The notes under the pieces are model-generated. The model was not told where the DNA came from and did no database searches. It saw only the letters and a program-made list of their open reading frames with translations. Positions 57,536-64,000 of a stretch of 64,000 nucleotides of DNA are shown in pieces. The translations under genes and the position numbers were made by a program. The stretch lies in the NCBI RefSeq assembly GCF_002944405.1, contig NZ_CP024310.1, positions 186,001 through 250,000 of the forward strand. Reading direction: 5' to 3'. The first letter of the stretch is position 1. Every line of letters starts with the position of its first letter. The stretch is from Sinorhizobium fredii (GTDB lineage Bacteria; Pseudomonadota; Alphaproteobacteria; Rhizobiales; Rhizobiaceae).

Positions 57536-59020
57536 TCACCTCATGATGAACGGGTTGGCGACACTCTCGGCTGTGGAGATCATGACGCTCTTGGTCTGCA
57601 GGTAGTTCTGAATGGACGCCATGCCGTTCTCCCGGCCGATGCCCGAGTGTTTGTAGCCACCGAGCGGTGACATGTAGCTGATGGTCCGGTAGGTGTTGAC
57701 CCAAACCGTGCCCGCCTGGATGGCAGCCGAGACCCGCAGCATGCGGCGCATGTCCTGAGTCCAAAAGCCGGCGGCCAAACCGTAATTCGTGTCGTTCGCG
57801 ATTTGGATCGCCTCTTCTTCGGTGTCGAACGGAATAACGGCGAGGACCGGACCGAAGACTTCCTCCTGCGCGATACGCATGGAATTCCGGACGCCGGCGA
57901 AAATAGTGGGCTCCACGAACCAGCCATTGCCGAGCTCGGGATTGGACGGGCGTCCGCCGCCCAGGAGGCACTCCGCGCCTTCGCCCTTGGCGATGTCGAT
58001 GTAGCCCAGGATTTTCTCGAGTTGGGGGGGCGTCGTAACCGGACCGACCTGCGTCGAGGTCGAGAGCGGATCGCCCATCCGGGCCGTTTTGGCGAGCGCT
58101 ATGACCCTCTCGAGAAACTGATCATGGATTTTGCGTTCGACAAGGAGGCGCGAGCCCGCGATGCAGGTCTGGCCCGTGGCGGCGAAGATGCCCGAAATGA
58201 CGCCGTTGACGGCGTTGTCTATTTCGGCGTCCGCGAAGACGATGTGCGGGCTCTTTCCGCCCAGCTCGAGCGTGACCTTCTTGAAGTTCCGGGCGGCCAA
58301 CTCTCCGATCTTGCGCCCCGTGCCTTCGCTTCCGGTGAACGCGATCTTCGCGACGTGTTTATGGGCCGTCAGCGTCTCGCCCAGGTCGGCCCCGAAGCCC
58401 GTGACGACGTTGAAGACGCCCGGGGGGAAGCCGGCCTGCTCAACGAGCTTGGCAAATTCCAGCGTTGAGGCCGAGGTGAACTCCGACGGTTTCGCGACGA
58501 AGGTGTTTCCCGCCGTGAGAGCGGGAGCCAACTTGTAGGACAGAAGCAGGAGAGGGGAGTTCCAGGGCGTGATGCCGACACAGACGCCCAGCGGCTCGTT
58601 GCGGGTGTAGTTGAAGGTCTCGGGCTTGTCGATCGGGATGACCGCGCCCTCTATCTTGTCCGCCAAGCCGCCGAAGTAATAGTACCACTGCGGGATATAC
58701 TTGAGCTGGAACAGCATCTCGTTGATGAGTTTGCCGTTGTCCGTCACCTCGATGCGGGCGAGGCGCTCGGCGTTCTCCGCGATCAAGTCGCCAAGGCGGC
58801 GGAGGAGGTGGCCGCGGTCGGTCGCGGTGAGCTTGGGCCAAGGCCCGCTGGTGAAAGCCTTATGCGCCGCCTCGACCGCCCGTTCAGCGTCTTCCTTCGT
58901 TCCCTTGGGTATGGCTGCCCAGACCTCCCCAGTATAGGGATTGCGGGTCTCGAACGTCTCGCCGAGCGCCGCGTCGACCCATTGGCCGTCGATCAACATC
59001 TTGTAGGTTTGCATTTGCAT
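57536..59020 (-). CDS. aldehyde dehydrogenase
   Basis: A 494-residue enzyme. Of two close starts, ATG 59020 is used, though ATG 59014 (MQTYKMLIDGQWVDAALGET) has better spacing from AGAAGGAAA. Conserved parts are PWNSPLLLLSYKLAPALTAG, the Glu motif TLELGGKSPHIVFADAEI, the Cys motif ATGQTCIAGSRLLV and the end GGYKHSGIGRENG. It would oxidise an aldose or aldehyde to an acid at the head of the acid-sugar route. It is between the HAD hydrolase and the kinase in the operon. It differs from the aldehyde dehydrogenase at 33575. Confidence 0.92.
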   Translation of the reverse strand: MQMQTYKMLIDGQWVDAALGETFETRNPYTGEVWAAIPKGTKEDAERAVEAAHKAFTSGPWPKLTATDRGHLLRRLGDLIAENAERLARIEVTDNGKLINEMLFQLKYIPQWYYYFGGLADKIEGAVIPIDKPETFNYTRNEPLGVCVGITPWNSPLLLLSYKLAPALTAGNTFVAKPSEFTSASTLEFAKLVEQAGFPPGVFNVVTGFGADLGETLTAHKHVAKIAFTGSEGTGRKIGELAARNFKKVTLELGGKSPHIVFADAEIDNAVNGVISGIFAATGQTCIAGSRLLVERKIHDQFLERVIALAKTARMGDPLSTSTQVGPVTTPPQLEKILGYIDIAKGEGAECLLGGGRPSNPELGNGWFVEPTIFAGVRNSMRIAQEEVFGPVLAVIPFDTEEEAIQIANDTNYGLAAGFWTQDMRRMLRVSAAIQAGTVWVNTYRTISYMSPLGGYKHSGIGRENGMASIQNYLQTKSVMISTAESVANPFIMR

Positions 59021-59027
59021 TTTCCTT

Positions 59028-59738
59028 CTAGCAGCCAAGCCGGCGCGCCAAGTCTTCGAGGTCGTCGGCGGCGTAGTCCCAATCTTGCTCGGCCTTGAGG
59101 TCCGTGGTCTGGCCCGGTCCGTATTCGTTGGGGCGGGCGATGAAGGCGGTCCTGAGGCCAAGCGCGCGCGCGGCCGCGAGGTCGTAATTGTGGGCGGCGC
59201 ACATCATCACCGCGGACGGTTCGAGGTAGAGCAGTTTGCAAACCCCGAGATAGGTTTCGGGGTCGGGCTTGTAGTGTCGGAAAAGCTCGCACGAAAACAC
59301 GTTGTCCCACGGGAGGTCCGCATGCTTGGCCATGTTCACCAGGATGGCGACGTTCGCGTTCGACAGCGGGCCGATGATGAACTTCGTCTTGAGGCGGTGA
59401 AGCCCACGAGAAGCGTCCGGCCAGCCGTTCAGTCGATGCCAGACCTTGTTGATGTGCATCATCCGCGCCTCATCGAGAAGCGGCAGGCCCATCCCGTCGA
59501 ACACAGACTTCAACGCGTCGAAGTGTAGCTCGTCGAGGTTCGTCCAAGGCAGCTCTCCCGAGCGCACCCGGGCTTTCTGCGGATTATAGCGGTCGCGCCA
59601 GCGGTCGACCACATCGGCCCAGTCGACGTTCAGACCTTGCTCCACGCCCCAAGACGTGAGGTCCGAAATGATAGAGCCACGCCAGTCGACGACGGTGCCG
59701 AACGTGTCGAAGACGATCGCTTTGATACCGTCCGCCAT
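59028..59738 (-). CDS. HAD-superfamily hydrolase, haloacid dehalogenase type II-like
   Basis: A 236-residue HAD protein. The nucleophile motif is FDTFGTVVDW near residue 11; IGPLSNANVAILVNMAKHAD is motif II, and MCAAHNYDLAAARALGLRTAFI near residue 190 is the terminal acidic motif. ATG at 59738 overlaps the upstream ABM stop (ATGA). Type II 2-haloacid dehalogenases share this layout, but many rhizobial members are of unknown substrate; in an acid-sugar operon a phosphatase-like or repair role is also possible. Confidence 0.8.
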   Translation of the reverse strand: MADGIKAIVFDTFGTVVDWRGSIISDLTSWGVEQGLNVDWADVVDRWRDRYNPQKARVRSGELPWTNLDELHFDALKSVFDGMGLPLLDEARMMHINKVWHRLNGWPDASRGLHRLKTKFIIGPLSNANVAILVNMAKHADLPWDNVFSCELFRHYKPDPETYLGVCKLLYLEPSAVMMCAAHNYDLAAARALGLRTAFIARPNEYGPGQTTDLKAEQDWDYAADDLEDLARRLGC

Positions 59739-60064
59739 CAATTTCCCCCGTTCGGCGCCGCGATGCGCTCAAAGGTCTGGACCTTCTTCTCAAGCACCCA
59801 TGGTTGGCTGGCTTCGCTGAAGCTAAGAAAGTGCGCCGACTTGAGATGGAAGTCGAAATCCGCTCGGCTCCCGTAAACCTCGTATAGATGGATGCGTTCG
59901 GGCTGTTCGGGGTTCTGGCAGACGTCAAACACTGAGCAGCCAGGCTCGTCGCGCAGGGACGTCGTAGCATTCTCCATCATCGCGTCGCGGAATTGGTTCA
60001 GGAAACCCCCGCGAACGAGGAATTCCACCACGACGACATAGCCATCGGTCTGCGGGCTGGTCAT
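59738..60064 (-). CDS. ABM-domain protein (putative monooxygenase or autoinducer-degradation-like)
   Basis: A 108-residue ferredoxin-like protein starting MTSPQTDGYVVVVEFLVRGG at 60064, overlapping the upstream stop as ATGA; the longer frame to 60247 is a shadow of the dehydrogenase gene. Marks are FLNQFRDAMMENATTSLRDE, PGCSVFDVCQNPEQPERIHL and YEVYGSRADFDFHLKSAHF. LsrG-like and quinol-monooxygenase-like proteins share this fold. Its place between dehydrogenase and HAD genes suggests a small auxiliary enzyme. Confidence 0.82.
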   Translation of the reverse strand: MTSPQTDGYVVVVEFLVRGGFLNQFRDAMMENATTSLRDEPGCSVFDVCQNPEQPERIHLYEVYGSRADFDFHLKSAHFLSFSEASQPWVLEKKVQTFERIAAPNGGN

Positions 60065-61176
60065 GCGACCTCCTTCCGGGCCGCGGAGAGCGAGGAGATG
60101 ACCGATCGGGTCATCTCGGCGCAGTTCGCGTTGCCGCCGTACTCCATGGGGATGGCCAGCTTGGTCGAGAGCGTGTGCTCCACCGCGCCTTCCATGAGGC
60201 GAGCAGCGTCCGCAAGCGTCGGTTGGCCGAACTTCGCCGCCAGCCAATCGAGCATCATCGCGGCCGAAAGGAACATGGCGCTGGGGTTCGCGCAGCCCTT
60301 GCCCGCAATGTCAGGGGCGGTGCCATGGGCGGGCTGGAACAGGCCGTGTTTGTCACCGATGTCGGCCGAAGGTGCCATGCCCATGCCCCCGATCAGTCCC
60401 GCGGCGAGATCGGAGAGGATGTCGCCGAACATGTTCTCGGTGACGAGGACATCGAAGGTCCAGGGCTTCTTGACCATGTTGAGCGCCAACGCGTCGACAT
60501 AGGCATGATCCTTCGTGAGACCTGGATGGCGGTCGGCCACTTCGTCGAACACCTTGCGGAAGAAAGCCATCGACTGGAAAACGTTCGCCTTGTCGACGCA
60601 GGTGACGTTGCCCGGCTTGCCGCGGCGCTTGCGCTGCCGCGCGATGTCGAAGGCGAACTCGGTCACGCGCGCCGTTCCCGACCGCGTGATCTGCATGGTG
60701 TCGTAGGCTTCTTCGTCATTCCGGATTTCCCCGCGCCCGCGGGCATAGAACAACCCTTCGGTCTGCTCGCGCACCAATACGAAGTCGATCTGTTCGGCCC
60801 GGGGATCGGTCAGGACCCGGGGCAATCCGGGAAACCAGCGAATTGGCCGAACGCCCGCGAAGAGACCAAGCTCCATGCGCAGGTCGAGCTGCGGAATGAT
60901 TTCCGTGCCATCGGGGAAGCGGATGTCGGGCCAGCCCATCGCCCCGAACAGAATCGCGTCTGACCTTCGGCAGGCCTCGAGCGTCGAGGCGGGCAGAGCG
61001 TCGCCGCTTTCGGCATAGTACTGCGCACCCGCATTGTGGGTTTCGAACGCGAGGGCGGGAGCGCCCGCCATTGTCGTGGCGGCGTTCACAAGCTCCAGGC
61101 ATGCGGGCATGACCTCCCGGCCGATGCCGTCGCCCGGAAGCACGGCGATCGTTAGCGTGTCATTCTTCATAGTCAT
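60061..61176 (-). CDS. isocitrate/isopropylmalate dehydrogenase family, tartrate dehydrogenase-like
   Basis: A 371-residue beta-decarboxylating dehydrogenase. ATG at 61176 (MTMKNDTLTIAVLPGDGIGR) is used; ATG at 61170 is also possible. Motifs are LPGDGIGREVMPACLEL, the substrate loop LVREQTEGLFYARGRGE, CVDKANVFQSMAFFRKVF and ENMFGDILSDLAAGLIGGMG. The QTEGLFYARG variant (in place of LTGGIYFG) suggests a tartrate or malate-like rather than isopropylmalate substrate. In this operon it may make the 3-oxo acid that the OtnK-like kinase uses. It overlaps the ABM gene by four bases. Confidence 0.87.
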   Translation of the reverse strand: MTMKNDTLTIAVLPGDGIGREVMPACLELVNAATTMAGAPALAFETHNAGAQYYAESGDALPASTLEACRRSDAILFGAMGWPDIRFPDGTEIIPQLDLRMELGLFAGVRPIRWFPGLPRVLTDPRAEQIDFVLVREQTEGLFYARGRGEIRNDEEAYDTMQITRSGTARVTEFAFDIARQRKRRGKPGNVTCVDKANVFQSMAFFRKVFDEVADRHPGLTKDHAYVDALALNMVKKPWTFDVLVTENMFGDILSDLAAGLIGGMGMAPSADIGDKHGLFQPAHGTAPDIAGKGCANPSAMFLSAAMMLDWLAAKFGQPTLADAARLMEGAVEHTLSTKLAIPMEYGGNANCAEMTRSVISSLSAARKEVA

Positions 61177-61188
61177 TTTTCGATCCAA

Positions 61189-61899
61189 TCAGAGATGGTT
61201 GAGGCCGAGGCGCTCGAGGAGGTCCAGGAGCTCGCGGCCAGCGCGCTGTCTGTGCTCGCGATGAATGGTGCCCGCCTTCTCGACGTCGCCGGCTCGTATG
61301 GCGTTGACGAGCTCCGCGTGGTCGCGCGTGGAGTTCACGGGTTTAGGCCGCATCTTGAGGGTCAGCATCCGGACGCGATGCGCGCGGTCGATGAAGTTGA
61401 GCACCACCGACTTGAGCATCTTGTTGCCGCTGAGCTCCAGCAGTTGCTCGTGGAACCGGGCGTCCGCTTGCGCCCACCTGTCGAGATCGTCGCGTTCGAG
61501 CGCCTTGTCCATGTCGGCCGTCGCGCGCTCCAAGCCCTTGAGCTGTTCCTCGGTCAGGTGGCGCGCCGCGGCCAGCTCGGCCGCGGTGCTTTCGAGGGAC
61601 GTCAGGATGTCGTAGATTTCCTTCATGTCCGACGGCGAGACGGGCAGCACACGCATGCCGTGCCGGGGGACGACAGAGACCAGGCCGTCCTGCTGGAGGC
61701 GCATCAAAGCCTCCCGGACCGGGGTGCGGCTCATTCCCAACGTGGACGCCACCTCCTGCTCGGTCGCCTGGTACCCCGGCGGCCATTTGTTATCCAGGAT
61801 CAGCTGACGGATTTTCAGATGGGCCGTAGCAGTCATCGTCTTGGCTGCCACCTCGTCCTTGATCCCTTCGCTCACTTCAATCGCCTTCTCAGCGGCCAT
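61189..61899 (-). CDS. GntR-family regulator with FCD domain (GntR-3)
   Basis: A 236-residue regulator encoded within the acid-sugar operon. The winged helix (ILDNKWPPGYQATEQEVAST, LGMSRTPVREALMRLQQDGL) is at residues about 30-75 and an all-helical FCD domain follows with the metal-site-like residues DARFHEQLLELSGN and HAELVNAIRAGD. It is not closely related to GntR-1 or GntR-2, and its recognition helix (MSRTPVREAL) differs, so it probably serves only its own operon. Its stop is close to the next gene start. Confidence 0.88.
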   Translation of the reverse strand: MAAEKAIEVSEGIKDEVAAKTMTATAHLKIRQLILDNKWPPGYQATEQEVASTLGMSRTPVREALMRLQQDGLVSVVPRHGMRVLPVSPSDMKEIYDILTSLESTAAELAAARHLTEEQLKGLERATADMDKALERDDLDRWAQADARFHEQLLELSGNKMLKSVVLNFIDRAHRVRMLTLKMRPKPVNSTRDHAELVNAIRAGDVEKAGTIHREHRQRAGRELLDLLERLGLNHL

Positions 61900-61910
61900 C
61901 TCGTCCCCCC

Positions 61911-62780
61911 TCAGTACCGCATCGAGCTGACGTACCGACGCCAGCCGTGCTCCGGTTTGTAACCCAGCACAGATTTCGCTTTTTCAATAGAAAGCAACGT
62001 CTCGTTCGGGCCGATCTCCCGCTTGAACGGCACGCCGGGATAGAAGCGCTCGACCAGGGTCTTGTTGGGAGTGGTCATCACCCCGTCTTCGTTGGCGATG
62101 ATGAACACCTCGGCCCCCTTGCCCTCCCATTCCAATGATCTGCGGATCGCCTGTGCGCCATCGCGGGCGTCGATGTAGGTCCACAGGTTGAAGCGGCGGC
62201 TGCCGGGATCGTTCTCGAAGTCAGGGAAGGCAGCATACTCGCTTTCGTCCATCACGTTCGAGAAGCGCAGGCAGACGATCTTGAGATCCCTGTCCCAACG
62301 GCAATATTGCTTCGCCATCTCCTCGCCCAGGTGTTTCGAGAGCGAGTATGAGGTCTCGGGGCGGGACTCGTATTCCTCGTCGGCGGGGAAATAATCCGGC
62401 TTGATGGTGTATGGGATGCCAAGCAGGGTCTCGCTTGAGGCCCAGACCACGTTCTTGATGCCGAGAAGTCTGCACGACTCGAAGACGTTGTAGGTCGACA
62501 TTGTGTTGATCCTGAAGACGTCTGCCGGTGGCACCCGGCCAGGCATCGGGATCGCCGCGAGATGAACTACGGCTTCGGTCTTGCGGTTGTGATCCCAATC
62601 GTAGCCAGTGGTCGCTTCAAGCGTCGCCTTCATATCCTCGAAATCGACCTTCACGAACGGGCAGAGGGCGTCCTTAGGCTCGACAGTATCGGCATTGATA
62701 ACGTCATGTCCATTTTCGAGAAGGTCCTTTATCGTAGCGCGCCCCAATTTGCCGCTGCCTCCAGTGACAAGAACTCTCAT
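61911..62780 (-). CDS. NAD(P)-dependent epimerase/dehydratase-family protein
   Basis: A 289-residue extended SDR. ATG at 62780 (MRVLVTGGSGKLGRATIKDL) is preferred because AAGGAG is too close to the ATG at 62786. The Rossmann motif is TGGSGKLG, LAAIPMPGRV is the sugar-epimerase-like loop, and the catalytic SYSLSKHLGEE provides Tyr and Lys. It may oxidise or epimerise the imported sugar in the first cytosolic step, similar to uronate or aldose dehydrogenases of this family. It lies between the permease and regulator genes of the operon. Confidence 0.85.
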   Translation of the reverse strand: MRVLVTGGSGKLGRATIKDLLENGHDVINADTVEPKDALCPFVKVDFEDMKATLEATTGYDWDHNRKTEAVVHLAAIPMPGRVPPADVFRINTMSTYNVFESCRLLGIKNVVWASSETLLGIPYTIKPDYFPADEEYESRPETSYSLSKHLGEEMAKQYCRWDRDLKIVCLRFSNVMDESEYAAFPDFENDPGSRRFNLWTYIDARDGAQAIRRSLEWEGKGAEVFIIANEDGVMTTPNKTLVERFYPGVPFKREIGPNETLLSIEKAKSVLGYKPEHGWRRYVSSMRY

Positions 62781-62811
62781 GTGCATTCTCCTTGCAAATT
62801 AACTTTAAATC

Positions 62812-63792
62812 TCAACGTCCGCGCCCGATGGCGACGGCGAGTATGATAAGCATCCCGCGGGCGATCAGCTGCTGGCTGTATTCCAGGCCTCCGAGGATGA
62901 GTCCGTTGTTGATGATCCCGATGAGGAGCGCGCCCACGATCGAGCCGACGACCGTCCCCCTTCCTCCGAAGAGGCTGGTGCCGCCCAGCACGACGGCCGC
63001 GATCACCGACAGCTCATCGCCTTCTCCGAGCTGGAAGCGGCCGGACTGCAGTCGGCCAGCGTAGAGCATCCCAGCGATGGCCGCAGCCACGCCCGTGATC
63101 ATCAGCACCTGAAACTTCACGCGCTTCACATTGACGCCGCTGTAAAGTGCGGCGACCGGATTGCCGCCCGCCGCCATGACCTTGCGACCGAACGGGGTCT
63201 TGCGGATCGCGAGATGCGCGATGGTGCCGAGAACGGCGACCCAGATCACGAGGACCGGGATGAGTCCGATGTTCCCGGAGCCAAAAGCGTAGATGAAGGT
63301 GTCGTCGATGACGGGGACGGGGGAGGTACCGCTCACCCACATGCCGACACCTCTGGCAATGCCCATCATACCGAGCGTGACCAGGAACGAGGGTATGTTG
63401 AGGTACGCCGTCAGCGCTCCGTTGATGGCTCCAACGACAAGACCGAGGCAGAGTCCCGCGACGATGCCGAACACAAGGCCATATTGCATCAGGACCATGC
63501 CCGCGACCACCGAGGTGAGGCCCGCGATCGCGCCGACCGAAAGATCGATTTCACCCGCCGAGAGCACGAAGGACATGGCCATCGCCATGATAGCGATGAT
63601 CGCCGTCTGGCGCAGGACGTTCAGCAGGTTGTTCGGAGACAGGAACCCGCGGTCATGGAGCAGGATGGCGAAGACAATGAAAATCACCACGAAGCCGATA
63701 TAGACGACGTAGTCGCGCCAGTTGCCGTACCAGGGCTTCGATGAAGTGGCCATGACCGGCTCCGCTTTCACGATGGTTGTTTCAGTGGACAT
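62812..63792 (-). CDS. sugar ABC transporter permease (RbsC type) of the acid-sugar operon
   Basis: A 326-residue membrane protein starting MSTETTIVKAEPVMATSSKP. The family motif VLSAGEIDLSVGAIAGL is near residue 80 and IAAVVLGGTSLFGGRGTVVG near 265. About eight to ten hydrophobic segments. Its start overlaps the end of the ATPase gene by about ten bases. A binding protein and perhaps a second permease are expected outside the window. Confidence 0.9.
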   Translation of the reverse strand: MSTETTIVKAEPVMATSSKPWYGNWRDYVVYIGFVVIFIVFAILLHDRGFLSPNNLLNVLRQTAIIAIMAMAMSFVLSAGEIDLSVGAIAGLTSVVAGMVLMQYGLVFGIVAGLCLGLVVGAINGALTAYLNIPSFLVTLGMMGIARGVGMWVSGTSPVPVIDDTFIYAFGSGNIGLIPVLVIWVAVLGTIAHLAIRKTPFGRKVMAAGGNPVAALYSGVNVKRVKFQVLMITGVAAAIAGMLYAGRLQSGRFQLGEGDELSVIAAVVLGGTSLFGGRGTVVGSIVGALLIGIINNGLILGGLEYSQQLIARGMLIILAVAIGRGR

Positions 63793-64000
63793 TTTGACTA
63801 GCTTTCTGGATGGCGACCTGGAGGCCGAGTTCCACGCGGATCATGCTCGACTGCGATTCGTCGCCCTCCGTGGTTGCCCAGGCGTCGATTTCCGATCGGC
63901 TGATCTCCCGGGCGAGGCAACCGTTGCTGAGCACCAGTATCCGGTCGCTGGTCGCCAACAGCTCGGCGGGCTCCGACGAGATCACGATCACGGACTTTCC
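63782..64000 (-). CDS. sugar ABC transporter ATPase, C-terminal part (runs off the window)
   Basis: The last 72 codons of a plausible RbsA/MglA-type ATPase, reading in from the right edge: GKSVIVISSEPAELLATSDR is the H-loop/D-loop end of the second nucleotide-binding domain, followed by ILVLSNGCLAREISRSEIDA. The Walker motifs are outside the window. It overlaps the permease start, consistent with an ATPase-permease order in the operon. Confidence 0.8.
   Translation of the reverse strand, partial: GKSVIVISSEPAELLATSDRILVLSNGCLAREISRSEIDAWATTEGDESQSSMIRVELGLQVAIQKASQNVH

Noticed and set aside
1-64000. CRISPR arrays, tRNA or rRNA genes, replication origin, conjugation genes
   Set aside because: I looked for regularly spaced repeats, cloverleaf-like sequences and repABC/tra-type proteins and saw none; short tRNAs could still be missed by eye.

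Overview
This 64 kb window looks like an accessory replicon or catabolic region of a soil alphaproteobacterium of the Rhizobiales (Rhizobium, Sinorhizobium, Mesorhizobium or Agrobacterium type). That is an inference from the density of ABC carbohydrate importers, the cupin-type phosphoglucose isomerase, the many GTG and TTG starts behind strong GGAGG sites, the GC-rich coding sequence and the protein families. No rRNA, tRNA, CRISPR array or replication origin was seen.

Layout. (1) 1-8.65 kb: a sugar or amino-sugar locus. It has a partial SIS isomerase and a cupin phosphoglucose isomerase on the plus strand. Convergent to them is a minus-strand operon of Gfo/Idh dehydrogenase, PfkB kinase, two permeases, ATPase and a second PfkB kinase, behind a DeoR regulator. 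No solute-binding protein is present. (2) 8.65-11.45 kb: a decayed patch with relics of an MFS transporter, an adenylate-kinase-like gene, a thioesterase and a chemoreceptor. (3) 11.49-51.4 kb: a large catabolic island. (4) 51.8-55.6 kb: an intact IS256-family element, more relics (MFS tail, Fe-alcohol dehydrogenase tail, chemoreceptor) and an AraC regulator. (5) 55.6-64 kb: a minus-strand four-carbon acid-sugar operon (OtnC and OtnK type enzymes, aldehyde dehydrogenase, HAD hydrolase, isopropylmalate/tartrate-dehydrogenase-like enzyme, GntR regulator, epimerase-like protein, ABC importer) that runs off the right edge.

The most interesting part is region 3. About a dozen promoters between 11.49 and 41.9 kb carry versions of one element: a TTGACA -35 box followed by a 17-base spacer that holds a GATTGTCTGATAATCTG-like palindrome. 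Two paralogous FCD-type GntR regulators (14.49 and 25.16 kb) lie within this set and are the obvious candidates to bind it. The putative regulon contains duplicated or parallel modules: two PcaC-like decarboxylases, two SCP2-like plus alpha/beta-hydrolase units (one fused, one split), two closely related binding proteins plus a third Tat-exported one, and two complete ABC importers. It also contains a flavin-dependent oxidation block (LLM monooxygenase, RutF-like flavin reductase, NADPH-FMN reductase and a RibBA that could supply flavin), three metallo-beta-lactamase-fold hydrolases, four zinc alcohol dehydrogenases, a GMC oxidoreductase, an aldehyde dehydrogenase, a beta-hydroxyacid dehydrogenase, NDH-2 and a chemoreceptor. 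I read this as an undescribed pathway for uptake, flavin-dependent oxidation, lactone or ester hydrolysis and decarboxylation of a cyclic or sugar-like compound. The substrate cannot be named from sequence alone.

Relics of the same two families (MFS tail and chemoreceptor signalling domain) lie on both sides of the island, about 44 kb apart, which suggests an old duplication or insertion history at its edges.
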